Position numbers and translations under genes: made by a program. The notes below the pieces were generated by a model. That model was given only the letters and a program-made list of their open reading frames with translations. It did no database searches and was not told where the DNA came from. From Oceanobacillus sp. J11TS1 (lineage in GTDB: Bacteria; Bacillota; Bacilli; Bacillales; Amphibacillaceae): a stretch of DNA of 43,735 bases. Where the stretch lies: contig NZ_BORO01000031.1 in NCBI RefSeq assembly GCF_018333215.1, forward strand, positions 1 to 43,735, given 5' to 3'. Below, piece after piece: positions 25,359 to 34,239 of this stretch. Every line of letters begins with the position of its first letter. Position 1 is the stretch's first letter.

Positions 25359-27509
25359 TTAACGTGAAGATGCATTCTCAACAACAATTTCATCATTATT
25401 TACTTTTACGTTAACTGTTGTTAGCTCTTCTCCTTCTAGAATTAAATCCGTTAATTGATCCTCTACTTTATCTTGAATAACACGACGTAACGGACGTGCA
25501 CCAAAGCGGGAATCATATCCTAATTCTACAAGGCGTTGTTTTGCCTCATCTGAAATAGTTATCGTGATTTGATTTTCTTTCATTGTTGCTTCCAAATCAT
25601 GCAACATAAGGTCAACGATTTGTAATAGATCTTCTTCTTTTAGTTCATTAAAGTTTACAATAGCATCGAAACGGTTCAAGAATTCTGGTTTGAAATAGTT
25701 GCTTAACGTTTCTAATGTGGCAACTGATTCATGTGTTTCGCTATTAAAACCAACACTTACTTGCTTTTCTCCAGTTCCAGCATTACTTGTCATAATAATG
25801 ACAGTATCTTTAAAGCTTACTTTTCTGCCGTGAGAATCTGTTAAATGACCATCCTCCATGATTTGCAAGAACATATTTTGAACGTCAGGATGTGCTTTTT
25901 CGATTTCATCTAACAGTAGAATAGAATATGGGTTTCTGCGGATACGTTCAGTCAATTGTCCTGCTTCTTCATGTCCTACATATCCTGGTGGTGAGCCAAT
26001 AATTTTAGACACCGCGTGTTTTTCCATATACTCACTCATATCAAGACGAACCAACGCATCTCGAGTACCAAATAGTTCTTCTGCCAATACTTTGGTTAAT
26101 TCTGTTTTACCTACACCAGTAGGTCCGACAAATAAGAAGGAACCAATTGGACGCTCTTTTGCTTTTAAACCGGCGCGGCTGCGACGAATTGCTTTAGCAA
26201 CTTTGTTTACAGCTTCTTCTTGTCCAATTACTTTTGCGCGAAGATCATCTGCAAGATTTTTCATTTTTTCTTTTTCATCTTTTTGCATTTTTGTTACTGG
26301 AATTCCGGTTTTTTCTTCCACAATCAATTGAATATCAGAAACATCTACATCCAATGTTTTTTCGCCGTCTTCTACTTTCTCCAATTGTTTTTGCAATTGA
26401 ATTTCTTGATAGCGAAGATTTGCAGCACGCTCATAATCCTCTTTATCTGCCGCTTCTTGTTTTTGCTTTGTAATTTCTTCTAAACGCTGTTGTATAGACA
26501 CTGAATCTTTCTGAGCATTTGCAAGGTTTAATCGAGAGCCGACTTCGTCCATCAAGTCAATAGCTTTATCTGGTAAGAAACGATCTTGGATATAGCGGTT
26601 GGATAAACCGACAAACGCTTCGATTACTTCATCGGAATAACGTACTTCATGGAATTTTTCATAGCGATTTTTAATTCCTTGAAGAATTTTCACCGCATCT
26701 TCTAGAGATGGTTCTTTTACAATAATCGGCTGCAAACGACGTTCTAAGGCTGCATCTTTTTCAATTTGGCGATACTCTTTTAATGTTGTTGCACCAATTA
26801 CTTGTAAATCACCTCGTGCAAGAGCCGGTTTAAGAATGTTTCCAGCATCCATTTGAGAGCTTTCTGCTGTACCTGCGCCAACAATAAGATGAATTTCATC
26901 GATAAATAGGATGACATCTTGGCGCTCTTGTAATTCAGCAATTAATTTATTCATACGTTCCTCAAATTGGCCGCGGATTCCAGTGTTTGCAACTAAGGAG
27001 GCTACATCTAGCAAGTAAATTTCTTTATTCATCAATTTCGTAGGAACGTTTCCTTCTACAATATTGACAGCTAGTCCTTCTGCAATTGCTGTTTTACCTA
27101 CACCAGGTTCCCCGATTAATACTGGATTGTTTTTATTTCTTCTATTTAATGTTTCAATAACTCGTTTAATTTCTTTATCTCTACCAATGACAGGATCAAT
27201 CTTTCCTGCTCGTGCTTGATCAGTAATATTTCTTCCTAACTGATCAATCAAGCCATTTCCATTGTTTGATTTTTGTTGTGTTCTAGTACGAGCATTTGCA
27301 CCACTTTGCCCGTTACCTTGGAAAAAGTTGTTGGCAAATGATTGACCCATATTGCCAAATGGAGAATTAGAGAAAAAGTCACTATTCATCATGTCACCTT
27401 GGATTTCTTGCAAGCATTCATGACATAGATGCACTTCCATGCTTTGTCCATTCATTTGCATATGCGCATTTATGGTTGCATCATTTTGACCACATTTTTG
27501 ACATTTCAT
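25359..27509 (-). CDS. clpE: ATP-dependent Clp protease ATPase ClpE
   Basis: 716-residue HSP100 unfoldase that works with ClpP in protein quality control and in relieving CtsR repression. The ClpE-specific N-terminal zinc finger is present (Cys3/Cys6 and CHEC at about 29-32). The first AAA+ module has GEPGVGKT and ILFIDEIH; then a UVR-like coiled segment ([19 protein letters not shown]), and the second AAA+ module with [10 protein letters not shown] and [12 protein letters not shown]. The C-terminal D2-small domain is complete. AAAGGAGGAATG precedes the ATG. The promoter is covered by CtsR heptads (27558-27652), so heat-shock control is expected. Confidence 0.96.
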   Translation of the reverse strand: MKCQKCGQNDATINAHMQMNGQSMEVHLCHECLQEIQGDMMNSDFFSNSPFGNMGQSFANNFFQGNGQSGANARTRTQQKSNNGNGLIDQLGRNITDQARAGKIDPVIGRDKEIKRVIETLNRRNKNNPVLIGEPGVGKTAIAEGLAVNIVEGNVPTKLMNKEIYLLDVASLVANTGIRGQFEERMNKLIAELQERQDVILFIDEIHLIVGAGTAESSQMDAGNILKPALARGDLQVIGATTLKEYRQIEKDAALERRLQPIIVKEPSLEDAVKILQGIKNRYEKFHEVRYSDEVIEAFVGLSNRYIQDRFLPDKAIDLMDEVGSRLNLANAQKDSVSIQQRLEEITKQKQEAADKEDYERAANLRYQEIQLQKQLEKVEDGEKTLDVDVSDIQLIVEEKTGIPVTKMQKDEKEKMKNLADDLRAKVIGQEEAVNKVAKAIRRSRAGLKAKERPIGSFLFVGPTGVGKTELTKVLAEELFGTRDALVRLDMSEYMEKHAVSKIIGSPPGYVGHEEAGQLTERIRRNPYSILLLDEIEKAHPDVQNMFLQIMEDGHLTDSHGRKVSFKDTVIIMTSNAGTGEKQVSVGFNSETHESVATLETLSNYFKPEFLNRFDAIVNFNELKEEDLLQIVDLMLHDLEATMKENQITITISDEAKQRLVELGYDSRFGARPLRRVIQDKVEDQLTDLILEGEELTTVNVKVNNDEIVVENASSR

Positions 27510-27557
27510 TTCTCATTCCTCCTTTTAAATTAGTCTAGATAGCTTCATATTCGTTGT

Positions 27558-27652
27558 TTTGACTTTGACTATCTTTGACTATACCCATATTATACTCTGA
27601 CCTATTTTGACTTTCAAGTATTTTAGTCAATTTTTTTATATTTTTTTTGACC
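27558..27652 (-). promoter_or_regulatory. clpE promoter with CtsR operator cluster
   Basis: On the minus strand a SigA-type promoter is seen: -35 TTGAAA (27612-27617), 17-nt spacer, -10 TATAAT (27589-27594). CtsR heptads (plus-strand form TTTGACY) lie at 27558-27564, 27564-27570, 27574-27580, 27596-27602 (TCTGACC), 27606-27612 and 27646-27652. Two pairs have the exact 3-nt spacing of the CtsR site (27564-27580 and 27596-27612), one covering the spacer and one the start region. B. subtilis clpE also has multiple CtsR boxes. Confidence 0.88.
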
Positions 27653-27746
27653 TTTGTCATTTTTGCTAGTTTACATATAGGTAGAATCCTCATTTCATAA
27701 AGGGCTGATCGATTTATTTATCCATTCGATTTTTTTGAAGTATAAC

Positions 27747-27831
27747 AAAAAAACTGCCCTTAAAAAAGTAAAAGAGCTTGTCGGATCCTCTCTCTCCGAC
27801 TTTCTTTCCCTTCTTTAAAGGACAGTTTTTT
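27747..27831 (-). terminator. Terminator overlapping the pdaA stop
   Basis: AAAAAAACTGCCCTT pairs with AAGGACAGTTTTTT (one mismatch), and a second hairpin GTCGGA / TCCGAC lies in the loop. On the minus strand it ends with TTTTTTTG. The pdaA stop codon is at its edge. The remaining gap up to clpE carries only the clpE promoter. Confidence 0.75.
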
Positions 27832-28612
27832 AATATAGAAACTGCTTTGGCAATTGCTTGTGCATCCATAGGTCATCTAAGCTTTTAAATTGATAGCCTT
27901 CTTTTTTTAAATCCTGAATGACCTTTTCTAAGGCAGTTGCATTATCACTGGATACAGCATGGAGCAGGATAATCGCCCCAGGATGTATTTGCTTCATGAT
28001 TTCATCGTAAGCATAATCTGCACCTTTTTGTGAATCTGTCTCCCAATCTTTAAAGGCCAATGACCAAAATACATGAACCAGTCCTAATTCTGTTGACCAT
28101 TTTAATGTATCTGCACTAAATGTGCCACGAGGCGGTCTGACATATATTAATTCTTCTTGATCACTCACCTCTGCCACAGCCTGTTCTAACTCCTCCAGTT
28201 CTAGTTTAATGGCTTCTTTATCCATCACTGTAAAGTCCGGATGATGGTAGGAATGATTACCGATAATATGGCCGTCATCCACCATCCTTTTGACCAACTC
28301 AGGTTCGCTTTCCACATAATGCCCTGTTACAAAGAAAGTTGCAGGAACCGCTTCTTTTTTCAATACATCTAATATTTCAGAAGTAAATCCCTGTTCATAA
28401 CCATTATCAAAGGTAAGATAAAGATTTTTTTCTCCGGAATCGTCTATATAAAAGGCGTTATATTTATCTAGCACTGCTTGGTATGCACCTATCTCCGGAG
28501 GGGTATGATTATTGTTTTTTTGGTAACCCCAGCCAAATGCAGAAGCCGTATCCCACGGAAACATGCATAGGAAAAAGGCAAGTGAAAATAGGAAAGTGAT
28601 TGTTCTTTTCAT
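27830..28612 (-). CDS. pdaA: Peptidoglycan N-acetylmuramic acid deacetylase PdaA
   Basis: 260-residue exported NodB-fold carbohydrate esterase (CE4). PdaA deacetylates MurNAc to allow muramic-delta-lactam formation in the spore cortex. Signal peptide (about 1-25), then the PdaA-type motif 1 LTFDNGYE (Asn in place of the second Asp of usual CE4), motif 2 HSYHHPD with zinc histidines, motif 3 VRPPRGTFS, and the closing LLHAVSSDNA. The similarity to B. subtilis PdaA (YfjS) extends over the whole length. AGGTGGG precedes the ATG. Expression in B. subtilis is forespore-specific (SigG); I did not identify that promoter here with confidence. It is consistent with the spore-forming lifestyle. Confidence 0.94.
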   Translation of the reverse strand: MKRTITFLFSLAFFLCMFPWDTASAFGWGYQKNNNHTPPEIGAYQAVLDKYNAFYIDDSGEKNLYLTFDNGYEQGFTSEILDVLKKEAVPATFFVTGHYVESEPELVKRMVDDGHIIGNHSYHHPDFTVMDKEAIKLELEELEQAVAEVSDQEELIYVRPPRGTFSADTLKWSTELGLVHVFWSLAFKDWETDSQKGADYAYDEIMKQIHPGAIILLHAVSSDNATALEKVIQDLKKEGYQFKSLDDLWMHKQLPKQFLY

Positions 28613-28672
28613 TCGAATCCCACCTAGTTTTTCTCTTACCTTTTCCTTTTGTTTCTATATTATACGCTTTTC

Positions 28673-29980
28673 TTAAAGAACCATTGCTGCAATCCATCCG
28701 AAAATAAATAACGGAATATTATAGTGTATAAACGTCGGTACACAGGTATCCCAAATGTGGTTATGCTTGCCATCCGCGTTAAGCCCTGACGTAGGTCCGA
28801 GCGTACTGTCTGAAGCTGGAGAACCCGCATCCCCCAAGGCTCCGGCTGTTCCAACTAAAGCAGCTATAGCTAATGGTGAAAACCCGGCTGCTAAACAAAT
28901 CGGTACAAACAAAGCAGCAATAATTGGAATGGTTCCAAATGATGTTCCGATACCAATGGTAATAACTAAACCTAATAATAGTAGTACAAAAGCGATTAAG
29001 GGCTTATTATCTCCTAATACGGAAGCCGATGCTTCAACTAATTCAGCAATAGCGCCTGTTTCCTGCAGCGTTTTAGCAAATCCGGCTGCTACTAAAATAA
29101 CAAAAGAAATAGTTCCCATCATTGCAATACCCTGCGTCATAACTTGGTCTAATTTTCTATACGGAATAACTACGAATGCAAACAGTGCTATGATTCCGGT
29201 TAAAGCACCTAAAATTAAGTTTCCTGTAATAATTTGTACAATCAGTGCTAATACAATCGCAACAAGCGTGAGCAAATGTTTCTTGCTGAATGTTACTTCT
29301 TCAACGACATCATCTGTTTCTATTTTAGTTCCTTTTCTTGCACCGTTGGTAGCTTTATCTTTTCTATAGGTGATTAATATACCTATTAATAGCCCTGCAA
29401 TCATCCCAAAACCCGGGATTAACATGGATAAAGTTACTTGATGAAGGGTAATTTCTGCACCGTTTGATTCTAATCCAGTTAGTATCAAGTCTTGGAATAA
29501 AAGTCCAAAACCTGCAGGAATCATAATATAAGGCGCCTTTAACCCAAATGTCAGTGCCACTGCTACGGCCCGGCGATCCATTTTCATTTTATCAAATAGT
29601 TTTAATAAAGGAGGAATTAAAATGGGAATAAAAGCAATATGTACTGGCACTAAGTTTTGTGACAGGCTCGCAACCCCGGCTAATGCCAATAACATCATTG
29701 TTTTCTTTCCTGTTAACACCCGAGTAATAAAATTCACTAAAATTTGGGTGATTCCGGTGTAACTAATTGCAGCTGCAAAAGTTCCCAATAAAATATAGCT
29801 GAGTGCAGTATTTGCAGAATCTCCCATTCCACTTACCATTAATTCAACAGACTCTACAAAGCCAAGCCCTGTCATTAAGCCAGCTGAAATAGCAGAAATG
29901 ATAATAGCCAGTATAACATTTACTTTTAATAAACATAAAATAGTCATTAATAAGACTGCTACAATAACAACCCATCCCAT
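28673..29980 (-). CDS. Na+/H+ antiporter family carrier (YuiF-like)
   Basis: 435-residue integral membrane protein with about 11-12 hydrophobic segments and an N-terminal domain typical of the Na_H_antiport_2/Na_H_antiporter family (B. subtilis YuiF). Characteristic features are LSQNLVPVHIAFIPILIPPLL (first repeat; about 105-125), the cytoplasmic charged loop around residue 205-225, and the C-terminal GTAGALGDAGSPASDSTLGP (about 380-399), conserved in this family. It may exchange Na+ or transport an amino acid; substrate is not determinable. GGGGGAAG precedes the ATG. It is 60 bp upstream of pdaA and probably separately regulated. Confidence 0.85.
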   Translation of the reverse strand: MGWVVIVAVLLMTILCLLKVNVILAIIISAISAGLMTGLGFVESVELMVSGMGDSANTALSYILLGTFAAAISYTGITQILVNFITRVLTGKKTMMLLALAGVASLSQNLVPVHIAFIPILIPPLLKLFDKMKMDRRAVAVALTFGLKAPYIMIPAGFGLLFQDLILTGLESNGAEITLHQVTLSMLIPGFGMIAGLLIGILITYRKDKATNGARKGTKIETDDVVEEVTFSKKHLLTLVAIVLALIVQIITGNLILGALTGIIALFAFVVIPYRKLDQVMTQGIAMMGTISFVILVAAGFAKTLQETGAIAELVEASASVLGDNKPLIAFVLLLLGLVITIGIGTSFGTIPIIAALFVPICLAAGFSPLAIAALVGTAGALGDAGSPASDSTLGPTSGLNADGKHNHIWDTCVPTFIHYNIPLFIFGWIAAMVL

Positions 29981-30083
29981 TTTACTTCCCCCAATAAATA
30001 TAATAATCTATAATTTCTTTAACACTTTATCATGATAAAGCATTAAAGAAAAAATTGCAAGGGGTTTTTCATTTTCCGCGCAC

Positions 30084-30110
30084 AAAAAGGACTGTCCTTC
30101 TCGACAATCC
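30084..30110 (-). terminator. Terminator after yfkD
   Basis: On the minus strand GGATTGTC pairs with GACAGTCC (one G-U pair) around GAGAAG, followed by TTTTTGTG. It is 14 bp after the yfkD stop. Confidence 0.8.
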
Positions 30111-30123
30111 TCTCTTGCGGTTC

Positions 30124-30921
30124 TTATTTTACTTGAAAGGAAAAGGATACATGATCTTGTACTGGTATCCAAGCACCAATTCCCTGCTTTGTTACATTTT
30201 TAATTTGTATCTTCTTATTCGAACCTTTTAACTCGATATATACTTCTCCAAAAGTTACTTTCCCTTTTTCGTTTACCGCTGGTGCATAAGCATCTAATAT
30301 ACCTTTTTTCTCGATTGGAATATTATATGAATTTGCCAATTTTGTATTGTGCCCGATAACGGTTTGATAAGACAATGGCAGCTTGGTTTTTTCGCTTGCC
30401 TTTAATAACATCATTGTCTTTACTTGTTCTGGATTATTTATTTTACTTGTAAGTGCACCTTTTACTTCTTTATGCGCTTGTTGATAATAGCTCATCTCTT
30501 GCACTTGATCGCCTTCAACATTATTCATTTCGTTTTTGTTAATGTGTTGATATTCCCAGTTTACATTTGATTCTGCGGATTGATAATTTATTGGCCATCT
30601 TCCTAAATAAACCATACCGCGATAACCGATTGCAACGGGCGATGGTTTAATTGTACTTTCATTTAAAATCTTAATGAGCTCCGGGTTTTCAATTGGTATG
30701 TCCACGCCTTTGATTAGTTCCTTTGTCAGTTCACTGGGTTCAATAATTTCTTGATCTTCGGTTGAATTCGGAAATGTATTTTCTTTAGAAACATCCAATA
30801 CATGACTTGGTATATTGGATTCTTCTGCTTTTTCTTCCTTTGCAAAGCTCTGCGTTGGTATCAGAAGCCATGTCAAACATAAAAGAAGCGTATAAACATA
30901 AGCACGATTGCATTTTTTCAT
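30124..30921 (-). CDS. yfkD: YfkD family secreted protein
   Basis: 265 residues with a signal peptide (about 1-27, ending SFA) and no further membrane segment, so extracytoplasmic. The conserved YfkD core is visible: KPSPVAIGYRGMVYLGRWPINY (about 92-113), NVNWEYQHIN, and the C-terminal GIGAWIPVQDHVSFSFQVK. Function is unknown; the family is restricted to Bacillales. GGAAGGTACGG gives the start. It lies near pdaA, yihY and the phosphatase, as in the B. subtilis yfj-yfk segment. Confidence 0.88.
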   Translation of the reverse strand: MKKCNRAYVYTLLLCLTWLLIPTQSFAKEEKAEESNIPSHVLDVSKENTFPNSTEDQEIIEPSELTKELIKGVDIPIENPELIKILNESTIKPSPVAIGYRGMVYLGRWPINYQSAESNVNWEYQHINKNEMNNVEGDQVQEMSYYQQAHKEVKGALTSKINNPEQVKTMMLLKASEKTKLPLSYQTVIGHNTKLANSYNIPIEKKGILDAYAPAVNEKGKVTFGEVYIELKGSNKKIQIKNVTKQGIGAWIPVQDHVSFSFQVK

Positions 30922-31005
30922 TCCGTACCTTCCTCTCTTTTTGTTTTATTTTTTCTGAAAGGAAGAAAACTATACATACGGTGCCATGAAACTTTTTGGT
31001 AAACG

Positions 31006-31042
31006 AAAAGAGACACCTCTTAACGTAAAAGATGTCTCTTTT
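31006..31042 (-). terminator. Terminator after the amino acid ABC permease gene
   Basis: AAAAGAGACA pairs with TGTCTCTTTT around a 17-nt loop; T-rich on the minus strand after the stem. It closes the SBP-permease operon. Confidence 0.75.
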
Positions 31043-31062
31043 TGTAAAAGCATTTTTTTTGC

Positions 31063-31749
31063 TTATTTTACAAATACACTATACCTTTTCTCTAATCGAT
31101 CTTGCACGATACCGATTAGAATGCATACCGGCCAATAAATAAGGGCCACTAGAACGTACATGGTCATTGCATCGAATTCTCTCCCGGCAACAATTTGAGC
31201 TTTTTGGAATAATTCTGGTACAGTAATAACCGCTGTTAAAGAAGTTGCCTTAACAATATCCATAAAAACATTTGTCAAAGGTGGGATAGCGATCCGTGTT
31301 GCCTGCGGAAGAATGATTTTACGCAACGTTAACCAATAAGACATATTCAGCGCGCGCGAAGATTCCCATTGTCCTTGCTCCACACTATTTAATGCAGATC
31401 GATCGATTTCGGCAATATAAGCAGCACTATTCAAGCCTAATCCAATAATAGCAGCATGCACAGCCGCAAGTTGAATGCCAGCAGATGGTAAACCTAGATA
31501 TAGGATATATAAAAATACGATAATTGGCGTTCCACGCATAAAAGATATATAGAGCCTGGCCGGCCATCTTAGAAACACATATTTGGAGCCTCTCGCCAGC
31601 GCTAAAAATAACCCTAAAATCAGTCCAATCAACATACTTCCGATGGAAATAAGTAATGTAATTGGAAGTCCGCCTAAAACAAACGGTAAGTTCTCCCAAG
31701 CTAATTGAACATCAAAAAAACCGCCGAAATTTATCTCTGTTATATTCAT
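31063..31749 (-). CDS. Polar amino acid ABC transporter permease (HEQRO/3.A.1.3 type)
   Basis: 228 residues, about five transmembrane helices, with the polar amino acid permease EAA-type loop SRALNMSYWLTLRKIILPQA (about 131-150), which contacts the ATPase, and the typical GLGLNSAAYIAEI before it. It would form the channel as a homodimer. AGAGG precedes the ATG, 9 bp after the binding-protein stop, so the two genes are one operon. No ATPase gene is present on either side: a terminator follows directly, and the next gene (yfkD) is unrelated. The partner ATPase must be encoded elsewhere or shared. Confidence 0.92.
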   Translation of the reverse strand: MNITEINFGGFFDVQLAWENLPFVLGGLPITLLISIGSMLIGLILGLFLALARGSKYVFLRWPARLYISFMRGTPIIVFLYILYLGLPSAGIQLAAVHAAIIGLGLNSAAYIAEIDRSALNSVEQGQWESSRALNMSYWLTLRKIILPQATRIAIPPLTNVFMDIVKATSLTAVITVPELFQKAQIVAGREFDAMTMYVLVALIYWPVCILIGIVQDRLEKRYSVFVK

Positions 31750-31758
31750 CAGAGACCT

Positions 31759-32628
31759 CTAAAAATCCAGACCTTCCACAATTTCAACATCTACATCAGG
31801 CTTTTGCGATGCATCTTCTTCGTAGAATTCTTTCGCCAATTTACTCAGTGTACCATCTTCACGCATTTCGTTTAAGGCACGATTCATTTCTTCTTGTAGC
31901 TTGTCTGCATCTTTTGGCATCATAATTGCTTGCTCTGTCGGATTAAATTTCAACGTCGGATGTAAATGCAAATCAAAATCAGGAAATGCTGCTACACCAA
32001 ATTTGGTTAAGTAATAATCATTTAATACCAAATCGGTTCTTCCTGTACTCACATCACTTAGATACGCTTCATTCGGAGCATTACCATAAGTTACAATTTC
32101 CGCTCCGTAATGCTCTGCAATTTGACTGTAAATGGTTGACGCTGCTCCCCCAGCCTTTTTACCTTCTAAATCTTCTAATGTTTCTATCCCTGAGTTGTCT
32201 GATTCTCTTACTGCGGCTACAAGGTAAGAGTATTTATAAGGGTCCGTAAAACTGAATTTCTCTTTGTTTTTTTCTGTTATGGTAGCATCATTTGCCCCTA
32301 CATCAATCCTGCCGCTATTAATGGCAGAAGCTAAATCATCTGCGCCCATTATTTCAAACTTAACTTCCAGGCCTAAGCGGTCCCCTATTTCCTTCATGAT
32401 TTCTACCGTATATCCTGTTAACTCGTCATTTTCATCGTAGAAGGAGGCACCAATTAATGTTCCTGAAGTACCTGCAACAATCTCTCCTTTTTCTTGGATG
32501 CTTTCCCAACGCTCGTCGGTTGCATTTTCGTTCCCTGTGGTATCGGTATCATTCCCTTTTCCACAAGCAGCTAGTAAAAATACTGCTAAAAGAATAACAC
32601 TAAAAATAGATATTTTCTTTCTCACCAT
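31759..32628 (-). CDS. Amino acid ABC transporter substrate-binding lipoprotein
   Basis: 289 residues. Signal peptide II with lipobox LLAAC (acylated Cys22), a Thr/Asp/Asn-rich linker, then the SBP_bac_3 fold: GTSGTLIGASFYDENDELTGYTVEI (family entry segment, about 54-78), INSGRIDVGANDATITEK (about 107-124) and YLVAAVRESDN. The ligand is probably an amino acid (cystine, glutamine or histidine family; the RIDVGANDATITEKN motif is shared by several), but cannot be fixed. GGGAGG precedes the ATG. First gene of an operon with the permease; upstream lies the GAGCG array. Confidence 0.93.
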   Translation of the reverse strand: MVRKKISIFSVILLAVFLLAACGKGNDTDTTGNENATDERWESIQEKGEIVAGTSGTLIGASFYDENDELTGYTVEIMKEIGDRLGLEVKFEIMGADDLASAINSGRIDVGANDATITEKNKEKFSFTDPYKYSYLVAAVRESDNSGIETLEDLEGKKAGGAASTIYSQIAEHYGAEIVTYGNAPNEAYLSDVSTGRTDLVLNDYYLTKFGVAAFPDFDLHLHPTLKFNPTEQAIMMPKDADKLQEEMNRALNEMREDGTLSKLAKEFYEEDASQKPDVDVEIVEGLDF

Positions 32629-32705
32629 AAAACCTCCCTGTATTATATGTATTTCACAAATTTAGTATAACAAAGAAAGGCTTATAAGGAAACATTTTCG
32701 GGATT

Positions 32706-32730
32706 CTGTTCTAACATTTATACAGAACAG
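32706..32730. promoter_or_regulatory. Inverted repeat upstream of the SBP gene
   Basis: CTGTTCT (32706-32712) and AGAACAG (32724-32730) form a perfect 7-bp inverted repeat about 80 bp upstream of the SBP start. It may be an operator for the operon; its regulator is unknown. Confidence 0.35.
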
Positions 32731-32804
32731 TATTAATACAAATCATCTTCCAATCCGTATTTTTTAAAATTTGATGGGGTAGCGCCCAAGTTAGCGGTTG
32801 GGTG

Positions 32805-33184
32805 GAACGGATTGAGGTGAATTGGAGCGGATATTGAGCTTGGTGGAGCGGATTGAGGTGGGTTTGGAGCGGGGATATTGGCCTGAGTGGAGCGGATTGT
32901 GGCGGATTTGGAGCGGGTATTGGCTTGATGGAGCGGATTGTGGCGGATTTGGAGCGGGTATTGGCTTGATGGAGCGGATTGAGGTGGATTTGGAGCGGGT
33001 ATCGGGCTTGGTGGAGCGGATTGAGGTGGATTTGGAGCGGGTATTGGGCTTGGTGGAGCGGATTGAGGTGGATTTGGAGCGGGTATTGGCTTGGTGGAGC
33101 GGATTGAGGTGGATTTGGAGCGGGTATCGGGCTTGGTGGAGCGGATTGAGGTGATTTGGAGCGGATATCGGGCTGAGTAGAGCG
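32805..33184. repeat. Intergenic array A: GAGCG cores at 20-23 bp (42-bp double unit)
   Basis: Eighteen GAGCG cores (plus a degenerate GAACG at 32805) start at 32825, 32846, 32867, 32890, 32911, 32931, 32952, 32972, 32993, 33014, 33035, 33056, 33077, 33097, 33118, 33139, 33159 and 33180; intervals are 21 bp except for a few of 20 and one of 23. Two half-units alternate (TTTGGAGCGGGTATTGGGCT and TGGAGCGGATTGAGGTGG), giving a 41-42-bp tandem repeat. Reading frames over it are broken by the 20-bp intervals, so it is not coding. The array is far richer in G than its surroundings and strand-asymmetric (very few C). Confidence 0.92.
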
Positions 33185-33256
33185 GCCAGTACGGTAGCGC
33201 TCGTCAATCATAGATTCTAAAAAATGAAACGGCAAATTATCTGGCCGTTTCATTTT

Positions 33257-34048
33257 TTAAGCTGATTTTCGATCTAGTAGTGTGGCATTTAAGATGCCGC
33301 CTGTAATTACAATTATTCCAAATAGATAAAACCAAATTAACAAAATAATAATTGTACCTAAACTGCCGTAGGTGGTGGAATAATTCGCCAAGTTATTCAC
33401 ATAGAAGGAAAATCCCCAAGAGACAAGCTGCCATGCAAAAGTTGCAAATGCCGTCCCCCATATCACCTCTGTAAATCGAAGACGACGATTTGGAGCAAGC
33501 TTATATAAAAAGAGCAAAACAATAAAGAAAATAAAGGAAGATACTACCCATCGTAATGTTCCCCATATTGCTAAGAAAGAATCTGCAAAGCCCACCCAAG
33601 AAAACAGATAAGTACCAATCATTCTTCCAAATAACGGCAACAACAATGCTAATATAATGATTAAAATCATTCCTATGGTTAATATCATCGCCACTAGTCG
33701 TGCTACTATGAAAGAACGATCCGTGTTTATCCGATAAGCATAGTTAAACGCTCTTGTAATTGCATTAACCCCATTGGAAGCTGCCCATAGCGTTCCAATG
33801 ATACTAAGGGAAAGCAACCCACCATTTTGAATGGTTAATGATTCGAGATTCGTCGTAATTAAACGTATGACTTGCTCTGGAGCAAAATCTCCAAGCGTTG
33901 CTAAAATTAAATCCATATTAATAGGTAAATACGGAATTAAATTAAGTAAGAAGATTAGAAATGGAAATAAAGATAAAATAAAAAAATAGGAAAGCTGCGC
34001 TGCTAAACCAAATACATCTACCTCATCAAAACGAGCCCAGACCTGCAA
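33257..34048 (-). CDS. YihY/UPF0761 family membrane protein (YfkH-like)
   Basis: 263 residues, six predicted helices, with the YihY/Rbn family pattern: LAAQLSYFFILSLFPFLIFL (about 15-34) and GTLWAASNGVNAITRAFNYAY (about 85-105), SYGSLGTIIILLIWFYLF-like tail. The old name RNase BN is incorrect for the family; the role is unknown. The start is unclear: TTG at 34048 lacks a good site, and the frame is open nine codons further upstream to an ATT codon after AAGGTGGGGG, with a stop before that. In B. subtilis it stands with the yfkI/yfkJ genes, as here. Confidence 0.88.
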   Translation of the reverse strand: MQVWARFDEVDVFGLAAQLSYFFILSLFPFLIFLLNLIPYLPINMDLILATLGDFAPEQVIRLITTNLESLTIQNGGLLSLSIIGTLWAASNGVNAITRAFNYAYRINTDRSFIVARLVAMILTIGMILIIILALLLPLFGRMIGTYLFSWVGFADSFLAIWGTLRWVVSSFIFFIVLLFLYKLAPNRRLRFTEVIWGTAFATFAWQLVSWGFSFYVNNLANYSTTYGSLGTIIILLIWFYLFGIIVITGGILNATLLDRKSA

Positions 34049-34104
34049 GCCTATATTCCGTACATTTCTAATGTTCCCCCACCTTCCTTCTCATTTTTAA
34101 AAAT

Positions 34105-34236
34105 AGCTTGTTCAAAAAATGAGAAAGCATGCGGTAGAATAAATGCCTCTGCACTGCTCTCCATACGGAATCAGGATGCACGTCTTCTATTTCTTCATCT
34201 TTATCCTACTATTATTCCTTACTTTTTGAACATGCT
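34105..34236. repeat. Short terminal-inverted-repeat element (MITE-like)
   Basis: About 132 bp. Left end AGCTTGTTCAAAAA (34105-34118) and the inverted right end AGCATGTTCAAAAA (34223-34236) match at 13 of 14 positions. No gene fits inside. It lies between yihY and ytxH, which are normally close together. The terminal motif is shared with the 4808-4882 element. Confidence 0.5.
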
Positions 34237-34239
34237 TTA

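Noticed and set aside
32805-33184. CRISPR array or iteron origin
   Set aside because: No variable spacers; no replication initiator, cas gene or partition gene nearby.
32711-33253. Proline/serine-rich reading frames across array A on the minus strand and one on the plus strand
   Set aside because: The 20-bp steps among 21-bp steps shift the frame within the array, no ribosome-binding site or domain is visible, and the pattern follows the repeat.
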